From Brachypodium distachyon (Eukaryota; Streptophyta; Magnoliopsida; Poales; Poaceae): a stretch of DNA of 64,000 bases. The first letter of the stretch is position 1, and every line of letters starts with the position of its first letter. The notes under the pieces are model-generated. The model worked only from the letters and a program-made list of their open reading frames with translations, was not told the origin of the DNA and ran no database searches. The stretch is from assembly GCF_000005505.3 (NCBI RefSeq), contig NC_016132.3, positions 49,428,914 to 49,492,913 of the forward strand, read 5' to 3'. Positions 1 to 10,870 of the stretch are shown here, in pieces. The translations under genes were made by a program, and so were the position numbers.

Positions 1-12
1 TATTTTACTAAC

Positions 13-3000
13 CTGGATGATCCTGGTTTCAGTAAGCTCACGGTTCCTCTTGAGGCCATCCATATCTTCCTAGTTTCAGTAGACAACAAAAATCAATTTA
101 TTATCTATCTGATGACACAAGAAAATGTTAAAGTGGCCAGTCATACTGTTTAAGATCTATATCCAAAATATCACGATGTACAACTTAAACACAATTTGGT
201 ACTATTTCCTGAGAATGAGTCCAAAACTTCCAATGATATCTGAAAAAATCCACATTTGAGAGAGGATTAAGATATTTTGGGTTCATAACTGCCCATTTGC
301 TACACGGACACTCAGCTCGAGCTCCCAGTTTGGAAAGGTTAAACTCGAAGGAGGTTAAACTTGAAGGCCTGTTAATTAAAACCATGAAGACAAAAGGCTG
401 ACTCTACATACGTTGATGCTTGAGAAAGGCAGAGAAGAACATCAGTCAAGTGCTGGTACGTACATAAAATTGAAAATGAACAACTCCCATGTCCGGAACT
501 AGGGGCCAGATTTTTTTATATCACCACTAGTTTTTTATGCTAAGTTGAACACCATCTACAAAATTTAAGAGATAATACAATGGATATTTACAAAGCCACA
601 AGAATCTGCACATCACTTGGGCAGCTTGAGTTATTGGAATGAGTGCAAAAGATCCAGAATCTTCTTCGTCCAGTTCCAAATCATGGCTACTTGAGACTTT
701 ATAGCAACATGAGAGTAGAAAGAAAACTCTATGTGCACCTCTAAGGTATTCCAAAAAGGAAATAAAAACACATATTACAAAGTAGTCATGATTAGATAAA
801 ATCAGGTGAAAACTATAGCAAATCCCAGAAACAATAACCACTATATTACAAACTAGAATATTTCAAACAATTATAATGATTCAAGAGAGTGGCAGACCCA
901 CTGCCTGGTGACCCCAGGCAGCTGCCCAAGCTCAACCAAAAACATTTTGCTAACTGGTACAGTCATCTGAAGGCTAAGGAGGTGGCTTTTCTTAGACCAG
1001 ATACTAATTCATATAGGTTTGCCTGGACTCCAGTAGTAGGCTGGTTCCGCCATTGATTCAAGACAACGGTGAAGTGCCACTATGGAGTCTATACTCCGCA
1101 CTACAAACTCTACTAGTACGGTCCTTTAGTAAAGGTAGTAGTGTTTTAGAAAAATAAAAATAGCTAAAAATAGTATGAAAGATGAAACCTGTAAAGATGC
1201 GAGCATTTCTTCTGAAGCTGCCGCTTTTTTCTTCCAGGAATCCAGTGATTTAGCTAGAAACTCAATCTCTGAGTTTTTTGCCGTCAAAGCATCAACCATG
1301 TTAGATTCAACTCGTGAACCTTGTACTTTGGACACTGATAGTTCTTGCTGTAGTTGCTTTATATGAGCTTCATATGAGCTACATTTCTCTCTCTGTTATG
1401 TGTTACAACATCAATATATATTAGAGAAAACCCCTCTATCATGGATGGGGTTAAGGTAAATAGAACAAAAATGAAATCAAAGAATGTGCTGGTAAGATAA
1501 TTTGACCTCGTGAACAAGAAGTTCCTCTAGCTGCGCATTCTCAGATTTATATTCCTGGAGACGGGATGAAAGTCCAGCGCAGACCTGTTGATAAGTAGAA
1601 AATAGACCGCCGATTCAACATATGGATCTAATCACAACATTGGCAACATGGCAGGGTAACTAAGCTTATGCTTATTCTTACCCGAGCTAATCTAGCTTCT
1701 TTTGATTGGCCAGTTTTTGCAGCACTCTTTAATAATCCCTGAGCCTGGAAAAGATCAACAAGACAATGCTATAGTTGGGACGAGAAACATTTAAAATCAG
1801 CACATCTTGGCAAATTATGGGTGCAATCTGCCACAGCCTACCTCCTCAAGCTGGTCTTGATCTTTCACAGGAACTGAATCGGACTTATCTTCCTGTTGAT
1901 TTTCTATGATTTCTGGTGAACCTGACAAATTATCCTTCATTGATTCTTGTAATTTGCCAGAACCTTGTATATCGGGTATCTCAGAGATATTTCTCTCCTG
2001 GATAACAGCCACAGACATGTCTTTCTCGTCCAAACTGACTGCTGGAGCAATCTCAGTAGCCTGGTTACTGCTGCTGGGCTCACTTTTTTCATCCGGAACT
2101 GAAGGAACAGAGCTTTCGGAAGCACTCTCCAAATGTCCAGAATCTGCGACACCATCCATGACAGGACCTGCATCCTCAGGGTTTTTCTCCAACGACTGGA
2201 CTTCAACCACACCATCGATAGCATTCACACCTCTATCATTTTTAAGGTCAACAGTGGTGTTCTCTGCTTTGTCTGATGTACCCTCATCATTTGCTCCCTT
2301 AAAATCAATGGAAATGACTTCAGGTTCACTGGCACTAGCAATAGCAACAACATTGGATGAATCTCCACCGGGCGAAGGTTTGATCTTCTCAATCTTAATC
2401 CTCTCCCGAGGTGGTTGCCTGTTTTTCCTTTCCTTCTGAGCCACTGTCTTCTTGCTGGCATCCACAGTAGTGAGCTTCAATGGACCCTGCAATGCAAATT
2501 ACAGCAAATATTAAACATCAGGCACGCAGTCTGCAAAGACATAGGGTATGTTCAAGAAGCCTATCCAGTTGTGACCTTCTCACTCGACTTTCCCCTCTTC
2601 GCTTGCCCTTCTTGGCCACTCGATCCTTCACCAAACAAGCATTAGCTATTACTAATTAGTTATCCCACTCGCTGAACAGCTAAAAATGTGCACCAAGTAA
2701 ACAAGGAATCGTCTATACCTGAGGGCTGAGAACTAGGCTGCTCATCGGACAACTCGGTAGCCACGCTTTTCGCCCTCCGGTCGACAACTTCGAGCAAGTC
2801 TGTTACAAAAAAAGGCAACCCTTACAGCTTCACATTAAGAATAACTCGATCACAGCGTAACAGCGTATTCAGGCAGGCAATGAGATGGCAATTGGTTCGG
2901 AGTGGGTGCAACTGGCCTGCACACCAAAAGCGGCCGAACAAAGCACAGCATCAAGTCTAGTTCGCCAGATTTAGCAGCTGGCATCATAATCCCACGGAGA

Positions 3001-3146
3001 AATCGCCGCCAATACAGTACGAGGGGGGATGGCCAGATCTTAGCCGGGAGGAGGTGTTGGATCTCGGCGGTGAACCAGAAGGAAAGGAGGGGAGGGAAGA
3101 GGGAGGTCTGGGGCGTACCTTCGGCGACCTTGAGCCAGGAGGCCAT
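13..3146 (-). CDS. Golgin-84-like Golgi candidate protein, N-terminal part (3' end beyond window)
   Basis: Coiled-coil golgin of the plant GC1/GC2 (golgin-84) family, which tethers vesicles at the Golgi. Exons on minus: 3146-3119, 2799-2719, 2625-2576, 2486-1842, 1744-1682, 1584-1507, 1392-1189, 69-13; all GT-AG and one open frame of 402 residues so far. The N-terminus MASWLKVAEDLLEVVDRRAK is the family hallmark. Residues about 54-268 are a low-complexity acidic linker; from AQGLLKSAAKTGQSKEARLA (269 on) the coiled coil begins and runs through the last exon (DMDGLKRNRELTETR). The family's C-terminal membrane anchor is not in the window. The 50-bp third exon is easily missed by gene finders; without it exons 2 and 4 do not join in frame. 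The last visible intron (1188-70) is 1.1 kb and holds nothing I recognise. Recognition is by recall of rice and Arabidopsis relatives. Confidence 0.93.
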
Positions 3147-3359
3147 GGCGGGAGCTATCGGATCACCGCCCCGGCGAGAACGACGAGCTAGATAGCTGAA
3201 CTGGCTGATGAGATTTCCGGCCGCGGCAGTGGGGTTCTCTCGCGGGATGGTTGGTGCTGGCGGGGCTCGGATCCGACCGACCGGTTGATTGCGTGGTGGG
3301 ACGGAGGCACTGGACTTGAAAAAGTATTTTAATATATAATTTTTAAACAACTCGACCAA
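3147..3359. promoter_or_regulatory. Shared 5' region between the golgin gene and tRNA-Lys
   Basis: Only 213 bp separate the golgin start codon (transcribed leftwards) from the first base of a tRNA transcribed rightwards, so the golgin 5' UTR and promoter must lie in or across this interval and the tRNA. The stretch just before the tRNA is AT-rich (about 3320-3350), as is common upstream of plant tRNA genes. No clear TATA box for golgin was identified. Inferred from layout only. Confidence 0.4.
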
Positions 3360-3432
3360 GCCCGTCTAGCTCAGTTGGTAGAGCGCAAGGCTCTTAACCT
3401 TGTGGTCGTGGGTTCGAGCCCCACGGTGGGCG
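3360..3432 (+). tRNA. tRNA-Lys (anticodon CTT)
   Basis: A 73-nt cloverleaf can be folded by eye. The acceptor stem GCCCGTC pairs with GGTGGGC; the D arm carries TAGCTCAGTTGGTAGAGC; the anticodon stem CAAGG/CCTTG encloses the loop CTCTTAA with anticodon CTT; the T arm contains GGTTCGAGCC, the B box. There is no intron and CCA is not encoded, as expected in a eukaryote. A run of five T's at about 3439-3444 serves as the RNA polymerase III terminator. Confidence 0.97.
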
Positions 3433-3441
3433 TCACTGCTT

Positions 3442-3803
3442 TTTACCTCATGCGAATTTTTTTTTCTTTTTGTTCCATTTTGACACCCTGCGCAGTTGCA
3501 AACTTTCCCCTTCATAAGAGAAAACATAAAGCGAAACAAAAGCATACACCAATAAATAAGCAGTTGCAGAACATAAATCATGGCTGGGGACTGAAATGGT
3601 GACAGCTTCAAGAAACCAGTGGCCTCTGTTTACTCAGGCGAATAAATTTTTTGGTTCCATTTTGATACCTTGCACAATTGTAAATTGCCCACTTCTAAGA
3701 GAAAACATAAAGCGAAACAAAAGCATACACCAATAATAAGCAATTGCAAAACAGAAATCTTGGCCGGCGGCATGAAATGGTGACTTTTTTGAAGAAACCA
3801 ATG
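3442..3803. repeat. Tandem duplication, two diverged copies of about 170-185 bp
   Basis: Copy 1 (about 3442-3624) and copy 2 (about 3629-3803) share the same order of segments: a GCGAA plus T-run start, GTTCCATTTTGA, then the exact block AGAGAAAACATAAAGCGAAA followed by CAAAAGCATACACCAATA, and a GAAATGGTGAC end. Offset is about 186 bp. Divergence is visible in the A/T runs. It begins immediately after the tRNA terminator. No coding potential is evident. Confidence 0.85.
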
Positions 3804-4033
3804 AGATTATTCATGATACAAAGCCTTGTAAAAAATACGGAGATGGTGAACAAGAAAAACACGAAATGTGCACAAGGGAAAGGCTGTCACACTTGTCAGA
3901 TGGATGTTATGTTACATGTCATCTTAGTTTTCTTGACTCTATTTGTCGTGGCGCTTGTTGATGTCATGTGGTTTTCTTGGTTCTCAGTTAGTGGACACAT
4001 GCAATTTAGCCAAGGTTGGTGTCGTTATGCCAA

Positions 4034-4905
4034 GTTTTTTTTTAGGAAAAACCCTACTTTATTCAATAATTGCAAACATAGGAATACGAGCAATATCTAC
4101 GGTTCCAAGAAGCCACATCCTCCGGCCAGCAGGCAACGTGGAGGCTGCCTTAGCAAGCTTGTGGGCATCTGCATTAAACAAGCGCTTCTCATGCTTAAAA
4201 GATACCTCGGCAAAGCACTGCTGTTTCTCATCAATCTCCTTCAGAATAGCGCTCTAGTAGCCTAAGCTCCGAGTCTTCAGGTCGTTAATCACATTGGAGC
4301 AATCAGACGCCAGCACAAAACGAGCCAACTGAAGATCTTGAGCTAAAGACAAGCCTTCATTGCACGCTATCGCCTCCGCGGCGGTCGGATCAGACAGGCC
4401 CTTCAAAGATATTGATGAAGCACCCAGGAACTTGCCCGTCTCATCCCGAAAAATAGCAGCACAAGCACCTGGATTACCTGACGCCACGAGACCAGTGTCG
4501 ACATTGATTTTGCACAAACCCACAGGAAGGGCGATCCAGCGGTGGGAAGCTTTAGGAGGTCCAGGCCGCGGCACAGTCAGCAGCTTACGGCCAGCAACCT
4601 TCTCATCAACAATCAGCGATAGATCTTCGAGAAAAGGCTGAATAAAAGAAAAGGTTGGCAGTGGACTCTGAAACTGTCCTTCATGAATGGCCTTACGGCG
4701 CGCCCACCAGAGCCCACAGAGTTGTGAAAATTACCGCGAAATTGCATGTCCGCATAGACTCCATCATCATAAACAACCAAAGCTTAGCGTCAGGAACATC
4801 GTTCTGGATGACATGTTCAGTCAGCTCTTCGCTTGCCCTTCTTGCGAGCAGTGTGTCGAGGAAGAAGTCCGGCCTCTTCGAATAGGTGCAAGGCAGCTTG
4901 CACCC
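4034..4905 (-). mobile_element. 5'-truncated LINE, 3' end with broken RNase H domain
   Basis: The oligo-T at 4034-4042 marks the poly(A) end of an element inserted in minus orientation; CTTTATTCAA (reverse of an AATAAA-type signal) follows. On minus, the coding frame ends at 4254 and reads backwards through an RNase H-like C-terminal domain of grass non-LTR retrotransposons: INVDTGLVASGNPGACAAIF, then RDETGKFLGASS, the acidic TAAEAIACNEGL and the VLASDCSNVI strand. Upstream, LWWARRKAIHEG is typical of the linker before RNase H. At about 4730 the frame breaks: the segment EHVIQNDVPDAKLWLFMMME lies in another frame, so a single-base indel is likely. No reverse transcriptase core remains. The left boundary is clear; the right one is approximate. 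Confidence 0.8.
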
Positions 4906-5789
4906 ATTATTTCGTTGGCTTTTATTTTGAGAATACTATGCATGTTGTGAATCTGGTTTCTCCTGTTTATCCATAAAAATGAGGTGTTTGTAACAAATTG
5001 CTTTCTTACTGAATAAGTGGAACATTTCTTGAGACATCCGATGTTGAGAAACTATAAGCTGATTGAACCATCAGACATCTCTAACTTGTTCCGTCCATTG
5101 TATGAGTACAGCTGCTGTATTGAGAAGCACCAAGCTCCACAAGCCCGGTGACAAACAGTGCACAGAAAATATCTATTCAGTTATGTTTTTTTTTTTGAGA
5201 GAGAGGGGAATCTATTCAATTATCTGAGAGAACAATGTTCAGAGACATGGTATTGCAGGTACCCAAGCACCATTCGTGTGAAGTATGAAAAGTACAGATA
5301 GTACCAGCTCATGGTAAAATCAGCATTAGCCTGTTACTTGCCAATATTTTCTTCAGGCAGCAGGTGCACATTGAATCAGTGGAGACTTCTGTAGATGCAA
5401 ACGTCATATGTAGATCACTGCCAGAATGACATTTCTGCAATTGAAAGATCACTAGTGAAATCATGCAATTCTAATCCTTATTTCACTCTCTTTTCAGGGG
5501 TATTATCCAACCATTAGGCAAATTTTCACTTCTCATTGGTATAAGAATGTCTTTTCTTTTTTTGCCTGAAAAGCCTAACTTTTTACCCAATGCAATAAAG
5601 AAACTGAAATCATTGGTTAGGAAGGGCTATCAGAAGATGGATGTTGCATAAGACCCAATTCGACAGGGCAGATACATAGTCAAAACAGATAAAAGAAATC
5701 TTTCATTTGGTACACGATGCAACAGAATGCCTTCTGCCCTAAGTTACTTTTGCACCACAAGGCCAAACCATGTGGCAAGGTAGGTACCT
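4906..5789. other. Gene-poor spacer and probable SEC11 3' UTR
   Basis: Between the LINE remnant and the SEC11 stop codon. The part nearest 5790 is probably 3' UTR. I see no supported gene; a micro-insertion with target duplication (5171-5223) is listed separately. Confidence 0.5.
5171..5223 (-). repeat. Tail-only retro-insertion with target-site duplication
   Basis: Flanks ATCTATTCAGTTAT (5171-5184) and ATCTATTCAATTAT (5210-5223) are a 14-bp direct repeat with one mismatch. Between them lie about 25 bp: a T-run followed by GAGAGAGAGGGGA. This is the signature of target-primed reverse transcription in which almost only the poly(A) tail of a transcript was inserted (antisense here). Confidence 0.65.
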
Positions 5790-8709
5790 TCACTCTTTCG
5801 ATGTTATGACCAGCAGGCCCAGCACACCGATCAAGATGTACTGCAGCAAGAAGCAACATATATCAACATTTCAGCAGTGCTAAGAACTCCCAGGAATACC
5901 CTACTACGTGCAATAAGCGTAAATTTATGTTATTTCAATTTTAGATCTCCCCTTAACCTGAAGGTAAATGAGCGAGAAGTTTTATCAAAATCTGATGGAA
6001 AAATTGCTTCATGGACTGCAATAATCATTGTTTAACCTCCAGGCTGGCCAGTACACTTGACAAGAATAAACATACCTTAATGATCGGCTGCTCAGTCATC
6101 ACAATAGTAACCCACCCAACATATGGAAGATATCTGTTCACAGAACAAAAGGGTAATGTTGGCTGAATGATTTTTCACCAGCATGAAGGCAGATAAGTGA
6201 TGCAAATATCATGGATACTCGCCCTGCGGCCCGCCCCATAATGTGATGCTGCTGAAGCCATTGCTGACCCTGTGCATATAGCAATCGGTCGTCCTCAAAG
6301 TTTTTGTCACCTGAAAGACAGTTGATTAGTTGAGACAGAACCGTGTAGCGGCATCTGATGTAAGTTATGTGTTAATAGCTGTTGATTATTAATGCAGGAT
6401 TGCACAAACTGCTTTACAAGTCAGCACTATGATCCCTGAAGAAAGGCACTGGAAAATAAAGCATGGATACCTTTTGTGAGGATATCGACTTCTGCACTTT
6501 CCTGGCGTTCATGAACCTGGAAAGGAAGAAGAATAAACTCAAACCAAGCAAAAGGAAAAAAAAAAACATATAATCTAACATAAATAGGATTACTCATGTG
6601 ATGAAGTAAGGAAACAATTACCTTAATAACACGGTGAACAATTGGAATTTCACGGCCCTACATACATAACAATCGGATGCACATTTAGTGTTATGAGGAT
6701 GTACAGAGTAAATTTGAATATAGAAGCAACAACTGATGAATTCATGATCCTGCTATGATTTGGCTTGCAAAGTACTAGGACTTACATCAATATTAAAAAC
6801 AACTATTTCGCCAGTGCGGATGGGGTCTTTGCTCATGTGCAAAAACAGGATATCACCCTGGAAAGCAAATAATGAATCATTCCGGAACAGCGTGTAAAAG
6901 ATGATGGCACATTCCAGGACGGGAGAATGTACTCTGAAGTGGAAAGAAAAACTAAGTACAAGTAGATGATATGAAATTGATTGTTTTTAAGAGAGCTTAA
7001 ACGGAAAAAATGGAATGAACGAGAGCAAGACTTACGGTAGAAGACAAGGCAATAATGCAATCTTACACAATTTGCAAAACAGTAGACTTCTGAATATATT
7101 CTTAAAAATATACGGAATCATCTATACCTATTGCAAAGCTTCTGAAATTCAGATTGATCACAGGTGAGTGCGTATTTTCATACAAGCAGTCAATTGAATA
7201 CTTATGTCCACCTTAAATGCCTAATGATAACAAAAGCACACTACATCTGAGCCGATTCTTGTATTGTGTAAGTAGGTAACTAACCCTTTTAAAACCAGGC
7301 TCCATGCTACCAGAAAGAACCACGACTACCGGGGACTCACTCCCAGTCACGAGCATCAACCCTTTCCATATGATCAATGCTGACGTAACAATCATACCTA
7401 CGAAAAAATATTCAAAACTCGTGTAAGAGCACTGTTGCAATCAATAATCAACATATATAAGGCCAAGAGAAGCAAAACGCAAAACTAACAAAAAAGATTA
7501 AAGAATAACCTTGTGCCCCTTTTCCATAAATATCATGAGTTCATACTGTTTGGGTCAGGCAAGCACACTTTAAGAGGGAATACATAGGTGATGGGTTTCT
7601 TCAAGAACTAGAAAAATTTGCATGGTTATGGGTAATGCAGAGAATTAAAGTAAGAACAGTTCTTCAACGGCAAGGGCTCCTTGATGATTATAAATGTCCT
7701 TTTGATTGTGCAAGCAAACAAATGGCGGGTCACTTTGCTCTCAGCTGGTCTCGAACTAAGAACCAATGCCTGTTCCACCATTCATATCCATCTCAAATCC
7801 CAAACATTTGTGTTAGATATGAAGGTAAACGGGGCACCACCACCATTTGACATCTTTATAGCAGTTAAGATATTCTTCAGACTCTGGGGATTAATTTTGC
7901 AGGTGCACAAAATACTGGAGACTTATTTTCCACTTGCAAAGATGATGTGATACAGATAGGCAACGGACTTTGAAAATTGAAATCATCGCCGCCTTATGGA
8001 ATATCTAGTTGGCAGGAAATCATAAGGTGTTTAGTGCTATCAACATCAAAACCATGGTGGCTGCGAGACAATTTTGCAGAAACTTTTTAAGTTTTGGATC
8101 CACCGGGTGAAACAACTGGAAAGGCGAGCTGTTTTTTGCTAGATCAACAATTGGCAGATTAACGGATTTGCTTATGCTCTTGAGGAGTATTCTTTTGTTT
8201 CTATGTCACTGTCTGGATCATCTTGTGGCATGTAACCTGACATTGTACACTCCTGGATCCCTGATAACAGACTCAATGATGCGCAGAGGGTAGAAAATGC
8301 CCCAAATTCACATCTCTAATGCTGGCATATCCAACACGTCTGCTCCTTTTATTTTTTTTACTCCATAATACTCCCTTAATAAAGCTCACGGAAGCAGATG
8401 AAGAACCGGAAAACCTCCCTGCCCAATCTTACCAGCAAGAACCCTGAAGCTACAAAAGAAAATCCCACCTTTACCATCGAAAACCTAATGGAATCACGCA
8501 GTAAACCCCTAGCCTCGAATCCCACCAATCTGAGCGACAAATACGTTGAGGAAAATACTTTTCGGAAAGAAAGAAGAAGACATGAAATTAAGAACACGGG
8601 GAGAAGAAGAGATGGGAGAGCTGGCGTTACCCAGGCTGATGATCTGCGTGAGCACCTGGCGGACCTGCATCGAGCGGATCGACTCCACCTGCTCGCCGAT
8701 GAACCCCAT
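5790..8709 (-). CDS. SEC11: Signal peptidase complex catalytic subunit SEC11
   Basis: ER membrane serine protease that removes signal peptides from secretory proteins. Eight exons on minus: 8709-8631, 7397-7285, 6857-6786, 6657-6622, 6516-6471, 6310-6223, 6133-6076, 5840-5790; 180 aa, the usual size. The N-terminus [20 protein letters not shown] precedes a membrane segment (about 29-45). The S26 catalytic Ser is in [13 protein letters not shown] (Ser57), the His in PIVHRVIKV (His96), and the Asp region is [11 protein letters not shown] (116-123). The C-terminus [16 protein letters not shown] is a second hydrophobic segment. All introns are GT-AG except intron 6, which must use a GC donor (GCAGG then GCGAGT at 6222-6217) to keep the frame into [19 protein letters not shown]. 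Exon 4 is only 36 bp. Intron 1 is 1.2 kb and contains nothing recognised. Confidence 0.96.
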
Positions 8710-8970
8710 CTCGCTCGGTTCTCTGGCGGAAAACTCTCTGCCTTTTTTTTCTCGCGGTTGCTCCGTAGTACTACTCCGTTAGCTTCCGGCCCAACGCGGC
8801 TCGGTACACGTCACAGAAACCATTTTCGTGCATGCGATGGGAATCGGACGGTTGGTACTCGCACATTCAGCCCAGCGTGTGGACGAGACGGGTCTATTCT
8901 CGTGCGTTGAATTATGATTTAGTACTAGTCCCTCCGTTCTTGAACGTAACGAGTTTTATGGTAATTCAAA
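8710..8970. promoter_or_regulatory. SEC11 5' flank
   Basis: SEC11 is transcribed leftwards, so its 5' UTR and core promoter lie here. A pyrimidine/purine-rich stretch follows the start codon side. At about 8931-8945 there is a Stowaway-like CCCTCCGTTC end without a visible partner. No clear TATA box was identified. Confidence 0.35.
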
Positions 8971-9292
8971 TCTATTATCTATTATATACTAAAAGCAATA
9001 CGAGGGGTATCGAGAGAAGTCACCACGTTGATCCACATCATTCGAATTATTTGGACCGTTAGATTTGAGATCAAAGGGCCGTTGCAAACATTGCCCTTCT
9101 GCCATCAAACACGTTAAGATCCGTACATGTACGTTACGTTAAAACCATGCATGTGACATGGCTGCTACGTTGTTGTACATGGCACGTTGATTTTTGGTTT
9201 AAAAAAAATGTCACGTAGGCTGCGGAAAAACAAAAAGCGAATCCTTAGATAAAAAGAAGAAGCATGTCAGTCTCAGAAACCGAGAAGCTAGG

Positions 9293-9368
9293 AGTCAAAT
9301 CCATTAGAGATGCAAGGAATCAAATTGTTCAGTCAAATCCATTAGAGATGCAAGGAATCAAATTGTTC
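9293..9368. repeat. Perfect 38-bp tandem duplication
   Basis: Two identical adjacent 38-bp units, 9293-9330 and 9331-9368, each starting AGTCAAATCCATTAGAGATG and ending AAATTGTTC. Perfect identity implies a recent slippage or strand-switch event. Non-coding. Confidence 0.95.
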
Positions 9369-9393
9369 TAGAACTCACCTAGGCCCAACACGA

Positions 9394-9652
9394 TACTCTC
9401 CGTCCACAAATAAGTGTATTTCTAGAATTGTTTTAAGTCATATTTTTTTTCATGTTTGACAACTTTGTTGAATATAATAGCACACATATGACATCAGATC
9501 GGTATATTACGAAACTAAATTTCAAAACCGATCTAACTATACTAATTTAGTATCATAAATGTTGCTACGTTTTTCAATAAAACCGGTCAAAATATGATAT
9601 CTTTGATTTAGGACAAAACTACAAGAAAACTTATTCGTGGATGGATTGAGTA
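9394..9652. mobile_element. Stowaway-type MITE (about 255 bp)
   Basis: Target TA at both ends (9394-9395 and 9651-9652). Terminal inverted repeats are CTCTCCGTCCACAAATAAGT on the left, with ACTTATTCGTGGATGGATTG on the right as near complement. AT-rich interior without coding capacity. Stowaways are moved by mariner-type transposases supplied in trans. Confidence 0.85.
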
Positions 9653-9859
9653 CATCTATGTCACAAATAGTTAGAATATTAAGTAGCAAGCTAGCCCCAT
9701 CCGTCATAATCTATATTTAGTTGTACTGTGTCAAACACAAGATCCGTACATCGTTAGATATGAGATTAAGAGTCCACGTTTAACATGTCAGGTTGGAAAA
9801 AAAAGCTGCTTAAAACAGAACCGGAAGTCCGGAACGACTGAATCCCACGCCTCCCACGC

Positions 9860-9967
9860 ATGCACGTTAGTTTTTTTTAGCTGCACGTACGTTAGCTGTT
9901 TTTTTTAGCCACGTAACGCCTTCCACGTACATCAGCTTCTTTTTTTAGCTGCACGGACGTTAGCTTT
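9860..9967. repeat. Irregular repeats of T-run plus AGCTGCACG
   Basis: Four loose copies of a module made of an oligo-T (7-8 T) followed by AGC(T/C) and CACG(T/G)ACGTTAGCT, with ACGT-core palindromes recurring. Copies are unequal in length and diverged. Non-coding; ACGT cores resemble G-box/ABRE cores but there is no adjacent gene to regulate. Confidence 0.6.
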
Positions 9968-10437
9968 TTGTAAAGCAAACATGCGACATTAGTCTTTTAT
10001 ATGGGTTTCAGTACCAGACCCCGCGTCCCACGAATCAGTAAATCGGATTATTCTTTCTGCAACTGACTAACAAGCAATGTTCCCATGAAAAAACAAGCAA
10101 TGTTTTTCTCTAGAATTTCAATTGATCGAAATAACAACAACTAAAATTAAATTAAAAAAACTTTAAAGCCAACTTCTCTAACTGCGCAATTCACATCTTG
10201 ATATTTCTTTAAATATCATGTAACGAAACATTAGAAGACCAAACATGCATATGCTAGACTGTCCTTTTAGGTTTTACTAAGAAGCATGAGCCGCCCGTCT
10301 TAGCGGGTGAGAAATTGAGATCATCGAACGCACGGTGGCCAGATAAACCCCTCACAAGAAACGTTGTCAGGCCATTGAATCGTTGCCGAGCCGATGGGGA
10401 AGAGGACAAGACGTACAAAATCACGAGCAGTGGGACC

Positions 10438-10614
10438 CACAATCTTCATGTCGTATACGATGATATCCACGCCAGGACGGGGATGGAGTCGGAAGACCTT
10501 CGATATTTGCATCGCCGCTTCCATATCCACAATCTTCATGTCGTATACAATGATAGCCACGCTGGAACAAGGATGGAGTCGGAAAACCTTTACCGTGCAT
10601 CGTAGCTTCCATCG
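10438..10614. repeat. Two-copy tandem repeat, 90-bp unit
   Basis: Units start at 10438 and 10528 with CACAATCTTCATGTCGTATA and run through GGATGGAGTCGGAA(G/A)ACCTT to GCTTCCAT. The second copy differs at scattered bases, so the duplication is older than the 38-bp one at 9293. Confidence 0.9.
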
Positions 10615-10780
10615 TAGGCCGCCGTCAAGGACACACAAATTCTTACAAAAAGGTACTACTAATACAACGGTTAGACATTGATCCATGGATTCCCACACCT
10701 CTGGGCGCCCAATAGGCTATCAGAGACGATGGAAACCGATGAAGATTGAAACCTGGTCAAGATTTTATGAGGATGACATA

Positions 10781-10870
10781 TTTGATTTGATTGATGTGCT
10801 AGAAATAAACATCACGGGATGGCAATTTGATTTCATTGATGGGCTAGAAATAAACATCACTTACGGCCAT
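10781..10870. repeat. Two-copy tandem repeat, 45-bp unit
   Basis: Units start at 10781 and 10826; both contain TTTGATTT(G/C)ATTGATG followed by GCTAGAAATAAACATCAC. A plus-strand open frame of 77 codons (10685-10918) spans it, but it lacks gene-like features and is not annotated as coding. Confidence 0.85.

Noticed and set aside
527..841. Minus-strand frame with DLELDEEDSGSF and RFLW-YP-like text in the golgin intron
   Set aside because: It resembles the golgin C-terminal anchor only in a few residues, lies between exons 7 and 8 that join in frame without it, and has no supporting splice sites.
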